Source: an uncultured Eubacteriales bacterium (GTDB taxonomy: Bacteria; Bacillota; Clostridia; Christensenellales; CAG-138). Taken from it: a stretch of DNA of 64,000 nt. The position numbers and the translations under genes are program-made. The stretch is taken from assembly GCA_902801845.1 (NCBI GenBank), contig CADCJW010000002.1:227603-291602 (forward strand). The letters run 5' to 3'. Position 1 is the stretch's first letter. Every line of letters begins with the position of its first letter. Below, piece by piece: positions 18,684 through 26,245 of this stretch. The notes beneath the pieces were generated by a model. It did no database searches and was not told the origin of the DNA. It saw nothing but the letters and a program-made list of their open reading frames with translations.

Positions 18684-18714
18684 CCCCTGAGCTCGTTGGC
18701 TTCAGGGGTTTTTT
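18684..18714 (+). terminator. Intrinsic terminator of the TAC operon
   Basis: CCCCTGA/TCAGGGG (7 bp, 11-nt loop) followed by TTTTTT, 30 bp after the chaperone stop codon. Confidence 0.8.
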
Positions 18715-18823
18715 ATCCAAGCATTTTTCTTTGTACCAGTAGCAACATATTTGAAAGCCCAAGTATCCTTCGTCTGAGCTACACCTTGGTAATGTGTATG
18801 TAGCTGTCAATCAAATTGTAAAC

Positions 18824-18848
18824 AAGTCCGTTATCAACACTCGTACCA
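18824..18848. repeat. 25-bp direct repeat, left copy (candidate att site)
   Basis: It matches 39789-39813 with only two differences; both copies end in ACCA like a tRNA 3' end and both are followed within a few bases by a terminator hairpin. The integrase gene begins 310 bp to the right. The repeat pair would delimit a ~21 kb segment. Confidence 0.5.
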
Positions 18849-18849
18849 T

Positions 18850-18874
18850 GGCCCCTTTTCGAGGGGCCTTTTTT
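18850..18874 (+). terminator. Terminator hairpin after the left direct repeat
   Basis: GGCCCCT-TTTCG-AGGGGCC is followed by TTTTTT. Confidence 0.65.
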
Positions 18875-19082
18875 CGTGGGCAGCGGGACCAGAAAAACGC
18901 CTGTATATGGACATTTTTTGTAACTCTATCCGAGTCCCGCCACCCAACTTGCTCCAACAATCATCCCCTTTATCACCCATATTTCATCCTTTCGATCCTG
19001 TTCGCTCCCTGCTACCATTTTCGCCTTTTCAGCATTTTTGACCCCCGATTTTGCACGGTATACTGTCATTTTCCGGACCTTT

Positions 19083-19136
19083 GGAGGCCTTTTCAGGGGG
19101 ACAATAAATCCGTTGCGTTTGACATTGTGGAGGCCA
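19083..19136. promoter_or_regulatory. GGAGGCC words beside the integrase (possible arm sites)
   Basis: Two inverse copies of the GGCCTCC word seen at both island ends lie 25-75 bp beyond the integrase stop codon; one has the full TGGCCTCC octamer. This is a typical place for integrase-binding arm sites. Inference only. Confidence 0.35.
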
Positions 19137-19158
19137 CCGAAAATGGTCTGATTTTTGC

Positions 19159-20355
19159 CTATTTCTCTGGGAAAAATGGCAAAATCGCGTTGGCTGACGC
19201 CACCTTCGAGGAATAGTCCAAATGGGTGTAAATATTACTGGTCGTGGCGATGTCGCTGTGCCCCAGCCACTCCTGGATGTCCTTGAGAGCGACGCCGTTG
19301 GCGTAGAGCAAACTGGCGCAGCTGTGCCTGAGATCATGGAAGCGGATGTGCCGCAGGCCGTGCTTCTCCAGAAAAGCGGGAAAGGCCTGGGAGAGATAGT
19401 TGGGCTTCATGAGCTCGCCCATCTCGTTCACATACACATAGTCCAGATACTCCTGGCAGTAACAGTTGCCGCAGATCCGGCGATTCGCCTCCTGCTTGTC
19501 TCGGAGGGCCAGGAGCAGCTCCTCAAAGGGGCCTACCAGCGGCAGCGTCCGATGGGAGGACTTGGTCTTGGTCCGATCTTTCCCTACCAGCGTGATCTTA
19601 CCATCCACCTTCACCTGGGCCACCGTGTGGGAGATGGTGATGGTCTTTCTGGTAAAGTCGATGGCGCTCCACTTGAGGCCGCAGGCTTCGCTTCGCCGGA
19701 GCCCGTAGAACGCCGCCAGGATCACGCCCAGCTCCAGATTGGTCCCCTTGACCTTCTCAAACAGCACCTCCAGCTCCTCCCCGTTGTAGGGATGGGCCTG
19801 ATACCGTTCTTTCCGGGGCCGCTGCACCCGATCCGCCGGATTGTTGTCCAGGAGTCCGGTGCGGAAGGCGTACTGCAGGGCCTTACGCAGGTTGGCGTGG
19901 CGGTGGATGACCGTGTTGGGACTCACCTTGCATACGTCCAGCTCGTAGGTGTAATAGTCCTGGATCTGCTTGGGCGTCAGCTCCTGCAGCAACAGCTTCG
20001 GATACCGCTTGTTGAAGTAGGGGATGATCCGATTGAGGATCGTTCGCTCGTAGCTGTCGTAGGTGGTCATCTCCACGCTGGTCCGCATCATCTTCAGCCA
20101 CTCCTTCAGGTATTCCGTGAGCCGCATCTGATCCGGCATGATCTTCATGCCGCTGCGGATGGCCAGGCGACGGCATTTCAGTTCCTCCTCCTTTTGGTGC
20201 CGAGCCCGCTGCAACAGGTCCTCGGCCCGTTTCTTGTTGCCCTTGACGGGCAGTCCCGTGGACTGAGACGGGGTCCTTCTTATCCCGTACTCGTCCGTAT
20301 AGCTCAGAACGATATAGTAGATACCGCCCTTTTCTCTCAGATGTCCTGCTACCAT
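19159..20355 (-). CDS. Tyrosine integrase (Tn916-like family), module 2
   Basis: This 398-residue recombinase has an N-terminal arm-binding region (~1-70), a SAM-like core-binding domain (~75-185) and a catalytic domain (~190-390). All catalytic residues are present: R220 (GLRRSEA), H340 and R343 (HDLRH), H366 (WLGHS) and Y376 (NIYTH). It should integrate and excise module 2 with help from the small HTH protein encoded upstream (20445). A Cys pair (CGNCYC, ~295-300) may bind metal. It lies near the left direct repeat, as expected for an element end. Confidence 0.95.
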   Translation of the reverse strand: MVAGHLREKGGIYYIVLSYTDEYGIRRTPSQSTGLPVKGNKKRAEDLLQRARHQKEEELKCRRLAIRSGMKIMPDQMRLTEYLKEWLKMMRTSVEMTTYDSYERTILNRIIPYFNKRYPKLLLQELTPKQIQDYYTYELDVCKVSPNTVIHRHANLRKALQYAFRTGLLDNNPADRVQRPRKERYQAHPYNGEELEVLFEKVKGTNLELGVILAAFYGLRRSEACGLKWSAIDFTRKTITISHTVAQVKVDGKITLVGKDRTKTKSSHRTLPLVGPFEELLLALRDKQEANRRICGNCYCQEYLDYVYVNEMGELMKPNYLSQAFPAFLEKHGLRHIRFHDLRHSCASLLYANGVALKDIQEWLGHSDIATTSNIYTHLDYSSKVASANAILPFFPEK

Positions 20356-20444
20356 TTCTTCTCCTTTCTTTGTAGCGTGTATTCATCTGCCATTGACACG
20401 GACAGGATACCACCCGCCCGTGCCAATGACAAATGTACGGGAGC

Positions 20445-20672
20445 CTACGAAACGGATTTTTGGAGGCCAGTCAGATATTCAATCACCGACACCTTGGGTA
20501 TCCGATACCGCTTCCCGATCCAGTAGCTCTGTATCGCGCCCTCCTTCAGCAGACGATACACGCTCTTGGAGCTGGGTCCGCCCAGCATCTCACAGAGCTG
20601 CTCCACGTTGACCACGTCGGGGTACTCCGTGAACATCACCTTGTAGTATTCCTGCAATTCCCGCTTTCGCAT
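20445..20672 (-). CDS. Small HTH (excisionase-type) protein
   Basis: This 75-residue MerR/Xis-like winged-helix protein contains 'VNVEQLCEMLGGPSSKSVYRLLKEGAIQSYWIGKRYRIPKVSVIEYL', which fits the helix_turn_helix_17 DNA-binding domain. Beside a tyrosine integrase it is likely the excisionase or directionality factor. ATG 20672 follows GAGGTGAGG. It is 10 bp downstream of parB. A related protein with the same 'YPDLLTIDQFCAMLGG' pattern is encoded at 36103-36351, at the other end of the module. Confidence 0.82.
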   Translation of the reverse strand: MRKRELQEYYKVMFTEYPDVVNVEQLCEMLGGPSSKSVYRLLKEGAIQSYWIGKRYRIPKVSVIEYLTGLQKSVS

Positions 20673-20682
20673 GGGCCTCACC

Positions 20683-21546
20683 TCACCTTTCCGCCTCGTG
20701 GGTCGGACGCTCCTGCTGGGCTTCTGTGCGCTCCTCCAGCATCCGCAGGATGGACTGCTCCATGTCCTGGGCCGTGTACGCCGGGGGAAAGAAGCGCCTG
20801 AGGTCCTGAGCGGACAGGCTAATCCGCTCCCTCTGATTGGCCTTGGGCTCGGCCATGATCTCCCCAATGGCCTTTTCATCCAGATCACCGCAGCGGAACA
20901 GGTTCCGCATTCGGACCGCCTGGGAATAGGAGGGGGTGCAGTCCTCCGCCGCCATAGCGTCCAACAGGGCGTATTGGGCTTCCTCACTCAGGTACGACAG
21001 CTCCACCCCCACCGACAGAGCCATCTCCCCCCGGTCCATGTAGCCCAGGAGCTCCGGGACCAGGTTCGTCAGGCGGATGTAGCGTTGGACGGTGCGGGCG
21101 CTCTCCCCGGCGTCCTGGGCCACCTGCTCGTCGCTCCGCAGCTTCGCGCCATCTTGGCACGAAGTTGGCGCTTTCCCCTGGTGCTTCAGGGCGTCCATCT
21201 TCATCTTATAGGCGAAGGCCTTCTCGCTGGGGAGCAGATGCTCCCGATGCAGATTGCTGTCCACCAGCAGGATAGCCGCCTCGTTCCGGCTCAGGTCGCA
21301 GACGATGGCCGGGACATAGCTGAGCCCCACGGCCTTGGCCGCATGGCAGCGCCTGTGGCCGGAGATGATCTCATAGCCGGTCTCCCCACGCCGCACCAAC
21401 ACCGGCGCCAGGACGCCATAGGCGTCGATGCTGTCCATGAGGGCGAACATGGCGTCGTCGTCCCTGACCTGGTAGGGGTGGTTGGGGAAGGGCTGCAGCA
21501 TTCGGATGGGCAGGGCCACGGGCCGGATCTCATCGGTCTTGTTCAT
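20683..21546 (-). CDS. ParB/Spo0J-type protein, module 2
   Basis: This 287-residue ParB N-terminal domain protein has 'EIISGHRRCHAAKAVGLSYVPAIVCDLSRNEAAILLVDSNLHREHLLPSEKAFAYKMK' (quoted in part: GHRRCHAA, DSNLHREH) and a KorB-like HTH, paralogous to 5494-6393 along its length. No ParA is nearby. Its start overlaps the mobL stop by 17 bp, exactly as in module 1. Confidence 0.9.
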   Translation of the reverse strand: MNKTDEIRPVALPIRMLQPFPNHPYQVRDDDAMFALMDSIDAYGVLAPVLVRRGETGYEIISGHRRCHAAKAVGLSYVPAIVCDLSRNEAAILLVDSNLHREHLLPSEKAFAYKMKMDALKHQGKAPTSCQDGAKLRSDEQVAQDAGESARTVQRYIRLTNLVPELLGYMDRGEMALSVGVELSYLSEEAQYALLDAMAAEDCTPSYSQAVRMRNLFRCGDLDEKAIGEIMAEPKANQRERISLSAQDLRRFFPPAYTAQDMEQSILRMLEERTEAQQERPTHEAER

Positions 21547-22522
21547 ACCGCGTCCTCCTGTCCAGCTTGTCCAACAGCTCCGACGGCACCCGATCCAGGA
21601 TCTCCCGGGCCCGCTGCTGCCAGTTGAGCAGGTCCTCGATCTGCTCTTGGGCCTCTTCCAGCTGGGCTTGGAGGATCGTCTGATCCAGCCCCCGCTCCAC
21701 CAGGGCGTCGGCCTGCTGCTGGGTCTCCGCCTCCAGCTTCTTCCGGGCCTCCTCCAGCTCCTTGATGTAGGCCTCGGTGCTCTGCAATTGCCCGGCCAGC
21801 TTGTAGCAGGCGGGCAGCAGTTCTCCGATGATCCCCAGGGCCTGCTCCCGCTTCTTCCCGGCGTTGAACACCGTCACCGTCTGCAGCGCCTCCTCCAGCC
21901 GGCCGTAGCTTTTGCTAAGGTCCTTGGCCATGCGGAACTGGTAGGGAGGGATATGCTTGCGGTGGGTGACGTAGCTGGGGATGCCTCGGGACAGGGCCGG
22001 ATAGGCCTGGGCCATCCAGGCAAAGAAATCGTCCTGCCATTTGGATAGGGCCTGTTTGTTGCCCAGGATGTCCTTGGCGGACAGTCGCCCGTCTTTGGTG
22101 ATGAGGCAGAAGCACAGGTGCATGTGGGGCGTTTTTTCGTCCATGTGGACCACGGCGGAGATCACGTTCTCTTTCCCGATCCGCTCGTAGAGGAAGGCCG
22201 CCGCCCGTTCAAAAAACTGTCGCTGCTCCTTGGGGGTCATCCGGTTCAGCAGCTCCGGCGAAGCGGTGATTAGCGTCTCCACCAGGACCGTGCTGTTGGA
22301 CCGGACTTTGCACCCGGCTTTGCCGATCATCCTCGTATAGGCATCCTTGTACCGGCCATGGGGTTCGATCAGATGATAGTTGTCCCTGGACCGAGTGAGG
22401 TCGATGTTGGGGTTGCTCTTATATTCCACCTTCTTTCTCTCGTTGTGTCGGTCACGGCAGGCGACGCCGCCGGCCTTGCACTTCTGAAAGCGCAGGATCG
22501 CGTACAATGGCATAGGGATCAT
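21530..22522 (-). CDS. MobA/MobL family relaxase, module 2
   Basis: This 330-residue relaxase is paralogous to 6377-7357, sharing 'RDRHNERKK', 'YKSNPNID', the metal-binding HMDEKTPHMHLCF motif and the 'RKHIPPYQFR' segment, then a coiled-coil tail (~245-315). ATG 22522 lies just after AAGGAGG; an ATG three codons later is also possible. Its likely substrate is the hairpin at 22794-22822. Confidence 0.92.
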   Translation of the reverse strand: MIPMPLYAILRFQKCKAGGVACRDRHNERKKVEYKSNPNIDLTRSRDNYHLIEPHGRYKDAYTRMIGKAGCKVRSNSTVLVETLITASPELLNRMTPKEQRQFFERAAAFLYERIGKENVISAVVHMDEKTPHMHLCFCLITKDGRLSAKDILGNKQALSKWQDDFFAWMAQAYPALSRGIPSYVTHRKHIPPYQFRMAKDLSKSYGRLEEALQTVTVFNAGKKREQALGIIGELLPACYKLAGQLQSTEAYIKELEEARKKLEAETQQQADALVERGLDQTILQAQLEEAQEQIEDLLNWQQRAREILDRVPSELLDKLDRRTRYEQDR

Positions 22523-23018
22523 GCCACCTCCTTCTCGTTCGTGAATTTTGTTTGGTTGTGTGATTGGTCGCTGGATTGGTTGAATGAATCATAGCTTTTT
22601 CCTTTCTATGGTTTGGTTGTGCGGGCAAGGAAGAACGCCGCTTTGTATCTATGTGTGTTTTGCGGACTTCCTTGCCAAATGGAATAAGAAAAACACGGCT
22701 TTGCCGCCCCAGGATAATCCCGGTGGGATCGCCTCCGGCGCTCCTGCCGCAGGCCCTCACGAGGACCCACGGCGGGCCAGCCAAGCCGTATAACACACTA
22801 CACCTATTGCATAGGTGGTGTGCCCTTGCAGGGGGCCGGCGGATGGCCTCGAACCGCTCCATGCGCTTCTTCCACCCGCGGGGATGTCGGCAGCGGGAAC
22901 CTGCGCCCGGGCACAGGACCCCGTTTCTGCCGCCACGGTGGGTCGCCGGAGGGAAGACCGCAGGAGCCACGCATTTTCCTGCGGCGTACTTCCTTCCTTG
23001 CGACCCGGGGAACGCGGC
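22523..23018. other. Intergenic transfer-origin region of module 2
   Basis: This 496-bp gene-free region matches 7358-7914 in position. It contains the oriT-like hairpin, the TTTCTGCCGCCACGG word shared with module 1 (near 22922) and GC-rich inverted words. No credible ORF. Confidence 0.55.
22794..22822. promoter_or_regulatory. oriT-like hairpin, module 2
   Basis: CACAC-TA-CACCTAT-TGC-ATAGGTG-GTGTG has the same outer stem and TA bulge as 7717-7745 and a different inner stem that still pairs perfectly. It is preceded by GTATAA and followed by GCCCTTGCAGG versus GCTCCTGCGG in module 1. Confidence 0.55.
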
Positions 23019-24002
23019 CTACCCGCGTAGACGCAGGGGCCGCAGGTCGAAATACCAGGTGGAGCCCCGCTTGACGGACTTGAGTCCCAGCTCCTGCTTG
23101 GCGTTCTCCACCGTCTTGCGCTTGAAGCCCCGTTGGGCGAACAGGGCGAAGGCCTCGTTAGAGGGCACCTCCTCCTGCCGGGCGGCCAGCTCCGCGAACA
23201 CCTCCTCCGCCTGCATGACCTTGGTGGGGACCTGGTCGCCCTCGCTCTCCCCGCCCCGGAGCAGCTCCTCCGCCGTGATGTCGCTGGCCCCCAGGAACGA
23301 CACCTGCCCGTCGGCCACCTCGAAGGACAGGGTCTGGCCCAAAGGAGCCAGGTTCGATTTGATGTGAGCCAGATGCAGCACGCTTGGCTCGTCCTTCTCC
23401 CGGCGCACCAGCAGGATGCTCCGGGCTGCCCCGGCGATATCGATGGACCCCAGGCCACGGTAGAGCCCGCCCTGGCCCTTGGTCTTGTTCATGTGCCCCA
23501 CCAGCACGATGGCGCAGCCGGTCCGCTGGGCGATGCCCGCCAGGGTGTGAAAGGCGGGGCGCACCTCGTTGGCCCGGTGCATATCCACCTGAGCCCCGAG
23601 ATACGCCTGCAGGGGGTCCAGGATCAGGAGCCGCGCGCCTGTGGCCGTGATGGCGTCCTCTATCCGGGTGTCGGTGAAGGTCAGCGCCGCCTTGTCCTCG
23701 TTCACCACGAACACCCGGCTGCAATCGGCTCCCGCGTCCTCCAGCCGGGGCTTGATGGTGTCCCCCAGGCCGTCCTCCGCCGTCTGGTAGATGCAGGCCA
23801 TGGGCTCCCGGCCGAACGCCTCGCTGAACAGGGGCTCGCCCCGGGACAGCCGGGCGATGATGGCCATCATGAGCAGCGTCTTCCCCTCGCCCGGGTCGCC
23901 CTGAACGATGGAGATCTTGCCGAAGGGCAGGTAGGGGTAGTAGAGCCAGTCCACCTCCTGCCGGGCCACCTCCCCCATGTTGATGAGTTCCAGTTGGCTC
24001 AT
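23019..24002 (-). CDS. RepA-like AAA (AAA_25) ATPase, module 2
   Basis: This 327-residue ATPase is paralogous to 7915-8883: Walker A GDPGEGKT near residue 35, Walker B 'LLILDPLQAYLG', 'VDMHRANEVRPAFHTL' and 'LVGHMNKTKG'. The C-terminus ends in a winged-helix-like segment ('ALFAQRGFKRKTVENAKQELG') shared with the module 1 copy. It starts with ATG 24002 behind AAGGAGG. Likely a replicative or processing ATPase of the element. Confidence 0.88.
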   Translation of the reverse strand: MSQLELINMGEVARQEVDWLYYPYLPFGKISIVQGDPGEGKTLLMMAIIARLSRGEPLFSEAFGREPMACIYQTAEDGLGDTIKPRLEDAGADCSRVFVVNEDKAALTFTDTRIEDAITATGARLLILDPLQAYLGAQVDMHRANEVRPAFHTLAGIAQRTGCAIVLVGHMNKTKGQGGLYRGLGSIDIAGAARSILLVRREKDEPSVLHLAHIKSNLAPLGQTLSFEVADGQVSFLGASDITAEELLRGGESEGDQVPTKVMQAEEVFAELAARQEEVPSNEAFALFAQRGFKRKTVENAKQELGLKSVKRGSTWYFDLRPLRLRG

Positions 24003-24057
24003 TTCTCCTCCTTTCCGCCGAGGGGGGGAAGCGTCCGCTTCCCCCCTCGGGCATGGG

Positions 24058-24393
24058 TCATGCGTTTTTCCTGCGGAACGATTCCAGCAGCGTCAGAATC
24101 AGCAGCTGGATGTTCTTCGTCGGCATGTAGTCCGGGAAATAGGGCTCCAGGTCCGCCCGGTCCAGGATCACGAAGCTCTCCGGATCCGCCTTGATCTCCT
24201 CCGGCGTGGGCCGGGGCATAGGCTGGAAACGCTTGTCCAGGGCGATCAGCTTCTCGTTCAGATCAGCCTCGACCTCCTCCATGGCCCTCTCCTCTTCCTC
24301 ATACGCCTTGATCGCCGCCGCGACCCCCTCCGGGTCCCGGTTGAGGTCCTCGATGTTGACGAAAGCTACGGTTTTCTTGTTCTTGTTGTGCAT
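24058..24393 (-). CDS. Small acidic protein of unknown function
   Basis: This 111-residue protein (MHNKNKKTVAFVNIEDLNRD...) has a charged helical middle ('AAAIKAYEEEERAMEEVEADLNEKLIALDKRF') and no recognised domain. AAGGAG precedes the ATG. It lies 55 bp upstream of the ATPase gene in the same direction, with no equivalent in module 1, so it may be an accessory to the ATPase or regulated by the array upstream. Confidence 0.6.
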   Translation of the reverse strand: MHNKNKKTVAFVNIEDLNRDPEGVAAAIKAYEEEERAMEEVEADLNEKLIALDKRFQPMPRPTPEEIKADPESFVILDRADLEPYFPDYMPTKNIQLLILTLLESFRRKNA

Positions 24394-24598
24394 GATGATT
24401 TCTCCTTTATGCTTTTCTTTGGGAAGGGAAAGAAGGTTCTGAAGAATGCCTCCCCGGTGGTTCTTGCTGGCCCGTTCTCATGACCGCCTGTGTTCCTGTG
24501 CTGCTTCTCACCACGTTGTCGCAGCGGGCTGTGCCCGCGACCTTGCCTCTCGGCCCGGTTCTCTGCCGTATCCTGGGCGGTAGAACGGTATGAAGTTG

Positions 24599-24763
24599 TC
24601 AAGGTGCCCTGCGCTTCGAATTTTGCCCCTCACCTATAACGGTTATGAAAACAGGGCTTTTTGAAAGGATTTTGGAAAATATATTTTTCTTCCAATTTAT
24701 CCCTCCACTTACTAGCTCACGAAAACGCCAAAAAAGCCCCCCCTTGAAAAAATATATTTTCAT
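24599..24763 (-). CDS. Possible small basic peptide gene
   Basis: This 54-codon ORF (MKIYFFKGGLFWRF...) starts at an ATG directly after AAAGGAGGTG, the full complement of the 16S anti-Shine-Dalgarno sequence. It encodes an aromatic, basic peptide with no family match. It lies downstream of the leftward promoter of array unit 1 and could be its product. Weak: only the ribosome site and position support it. Confidence 0.3.
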   Translation of the reverse strand: MKIYFFKGGLFWRFRELVSGGINWKKNIFSKILSKSPVFITVIGEGQNSKRRAP

Positions 24764-24858
24764 CACCTCCTTTCCGGCCAACAAAAAGGATGCACGGGCA
24801 ACGTGCTCACCGGCTCCTTTCCTGGCCCGCCCCCTGGGCAGATACCTGTGAATCCTGT

Positions 24859-24923
24859 GAACATCCGCCGCCGTATGCATCCGGCTTGGGATATTTGGTT
24901 TTACGTGAGGCCTTTCGCCTCAC
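24859..24923 (-). ncRNA. Conserved structured leader or small RNA, copy 1
   Basis: Read leftward from the unit-1 promoter, a stem GTGAGGC-N5-GCCTCAC (24905-24923) is followed by AAGCCGGATGCATACGGC and a GGATGTTC word. The same elements, with loop and stem changes, recur at 25370-25435. Conservation of structure rather than sequence suggests an RNA element; whether it is a leader or an independent small RNA is unknown. Confidence 0.4.
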
Positions 24924-24930
24924 ACCCAGG

Positions 24931-25065
24931 ATGATAGCGCAGCTAAGGCCTTTTGACCACGCCATAGAATGGCGTGTTTTGGCGGGTTTTTGCCGTATTT
25001 TTGAGGTAAAAATGCCAAAAAAGTCAGATATATAGGCAAAAATGAGGACGCCATATTTTGGCGTG
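24931..25065 (-). promoter_or_regulatory. Promoter/paired-palindrome unit 1
   Basis: Leftward -10 TATCAT (24931-24936), TCAA (24953-24956), palindrome CGCCAT-N3-ATGGCG centred on 24967, then a second palindrome CGCCATATTTTGGCG at 25049-25063, ~89 bp further. The -10, TCAA and first palindrome keep the same spacing as in units 2-4. Confidence 0.6.
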
Positions 25066-25369
25066 TTCACGGTAAAGATTTTTTGGGTTTTTCGCTTAGA
25101 TCAGGCCCCCAAAAATCGGTCGTCATCAATACCAGTCTCGGGCCGCCGTCCTCGCGCATATCCTCTCAGATCCCCGCCTCCCGGCCGGGCCGCCCAATGC
25201 TGTGACGCGTTCAAGGCGGAAGTATCATTCTGTCGTTGCCCATTCTGGCTATTCAGTTTTCAAGGTGCCGCCAACGTGTCCCGGCATATCAAAAGCCGGA
25301 CGCATGGACAGGAGGGTGTTCTCGGAGTTCCTGGACACCATCCTCTTGGACGGCTGCCCTGGCTCCTTT

Positions 25370-25435
25370 GAACATCCACTGCCGTATGCATCCGGCTTTG
25401 GATCGTTGGTATTGCTGTGAGGCTTCCTACCTCAC
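25370..25435 (-). ncRNA. Conserved structured leader or small RNA, copy 2
   Basis: Second copy of the element at 24859-24923: GTGAGG-N7-CCTCAC (25417-25435) and GCCG-TATGCATC-CGGC (25381-25396), downstream of the unit-2 promoter. Confidence 0.4.
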
Positions 25436-25442
25436 GCCTTGG

Positions 25443-25576
25443 ATTATATCGTACGTCTTCGCACTTGACCCGGCCAAATCATGGCAGGTTTTCGGCCTGT
25501 TTTTATCGTTTTTCAATAATGAAAAATGAGAAAATACAGACATTTAGCCAAATACTCCCTGCCAAATTTTGGCAGG
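25443..25576 (-). promoter_or_regulatory. Promoter/paired-palindrome unit 2
   Basis: Leftward -10 TATAAT (25443-25448), TCAA (25465-25468), palindrome GCCAAATCATGGC (25473-25485, centre 25479) and CCTGCCAAATTTTGGCAGG (25558-25576). Same spacing as the other units, different palindrome sequence. Confidence 0.6.
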
Positions 25577-25660
25577 TTCTCTATGTAAGTTTTTCACCTA
25601 CCCAGCCAACAAGTCTCTACTCCCGTGCCGTTTCACATCCATGACCTCCTTTCGCCCTGG

Positions 25661-25792
25661 ATTATATCGCATGGATCCTCCTTTGACAGTGACATGGTAT
25701 GTCCCTTTTTGGGCCTGTTTTTATCGTTATTCAATAATGAAAAATGAGAAAACGTAGTAATTTAGCCAAGAAACAGGGTGACATGGCATGTC
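25661..25792 (-). promoter_or_regulatory. Promoter/paired-palindrome unit 3
   Basis: Leftward -10 TATAAT (25661-25666), TCAA (25683-25686), palindrome GACATGGTATGTC (25691-25703, centre 25697) and GACATGGCATGTC (25780-25792). The spacer between the palindromes closely matches that of unit 2 (shared TTTTTATCG, CAATAATGAAAAATGAG and TTTAGCCAA words). Confidence 0.6.
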
Positions 25793-25886
25793 CTCCTCCT
25801 TTGCAAGTTTTTTGCCAACTTACGCAAAAGGATCCCATGATTCTGCCCGTCGTCGTTGCCGTTTTGATAACCTCCTTTCAAGCGGG

Positions 25887-26020
25887 ATTTTATCGCGCAG
25901 ATCCTCATTTGACAGTACCAAAAAATGGTACGTTTTTGGGGGTTTTTCGGCCTTTTTGGGGCTTCAAAATCCAAAAACCCTAGAGAAATAGGCAAAAATG
26001 ACCGTACCATTTTTTGGTAC
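25887..26020 (-). promoter_or_regulatory. Promoter/paired-palindrome unit 4
   Basis: Leftward -10 TAAAAT (25887-25892), TCAA (25909-25912), palindrome GTACCAAAAAATGGTAC (25915-25931, centre 25923) and its exact reverse complement GTACCATTTTTTGGTAC (26004-26020), 89 bp apart. Confidence 0.6.
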
Positions 26021-26176
26021 GGTTGGAAATTATATATTATCAAAAATCAAGACGTTTTTTCGTCTCTGCGATACCCTTCTTGCTATTCGATTTCTGAACA
26101 GCAAAATGCGGAGTAAATGACTGGCGATGAGAATTCTATTGGTTATAATTAACCAAAAATAATTTCTAAAAACCTA

Positions 26177-26205
26177 TTGACAAATCGAGGGGCCTTGTGT
26201 ATCTT
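26177..26205 (+). promoter_or_regulatory. Promoter of the methylase-specificity fusion gene
   Basis: TTGACA (26177-26182), 17-bp spacer, TATCTT (26200-26205). The start codon follows at 26246. Confidence 0.65.
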
Positions 26206-26245
26206 AAGCATGTCAAGATTATCAATAACCAAGGAGGACGGGAAA

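Larger units (their letters stand above)
18653..19158. other. Junction region between module 1 and the tyrosine integrase
   Basis: It contains the TAC terminator, the 25-bp direct repeat, a second terminator (18850-18874) and two GGAGGCC words near 19083-19136. An ORF of 140 codons can be read here on the + strand but has no credible start site or family pattern. Confidence 0.5.
24394..26245. other. Long regulatory-looking region without a firm gene
   Basis: This ~1.85 kb region between the small acidic gene and the methylase is dominated by four repeat units (24859-26020), each with a leftward -10 box and two palindromes. A possible 54-codon ORF sits at 24599. The part 25066-25369 shows only a partial GCCGGACGCATGG echo of the conserved leader. 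Confidence 0.7.

Noticed and set aside
18930..18957. Degenerate tRNA T-arm (CCGAGTCCCGCCAC) near the integrase
   Set aside because: Only a 13-of-15 match to the island tRNA with no pairing stem; could be chance.
18794..19216. 140-codon ORF between the TAC operon and the integrase
   Set aside because: It begins inside the direct-repeat/terminator zone, has no ribosome site, an odd composition (many His, Phe, Pro) and covers the putative arm sites.
24366..24602. 78-codon ORF overlapping the small acidic gene's start
   Set aside because: No ribosome site, low-complexity Arg/Thr/Gly composition, and it overlaps the leader and start of the better-supported gene.
24859..26020. CRISPR array reading of the four repeat units
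   Set aside because: Units are ~130-220 bp, the repeated parts are palindromes of differing sequence, spacing is not CRISPR-like and no cas gene is present.
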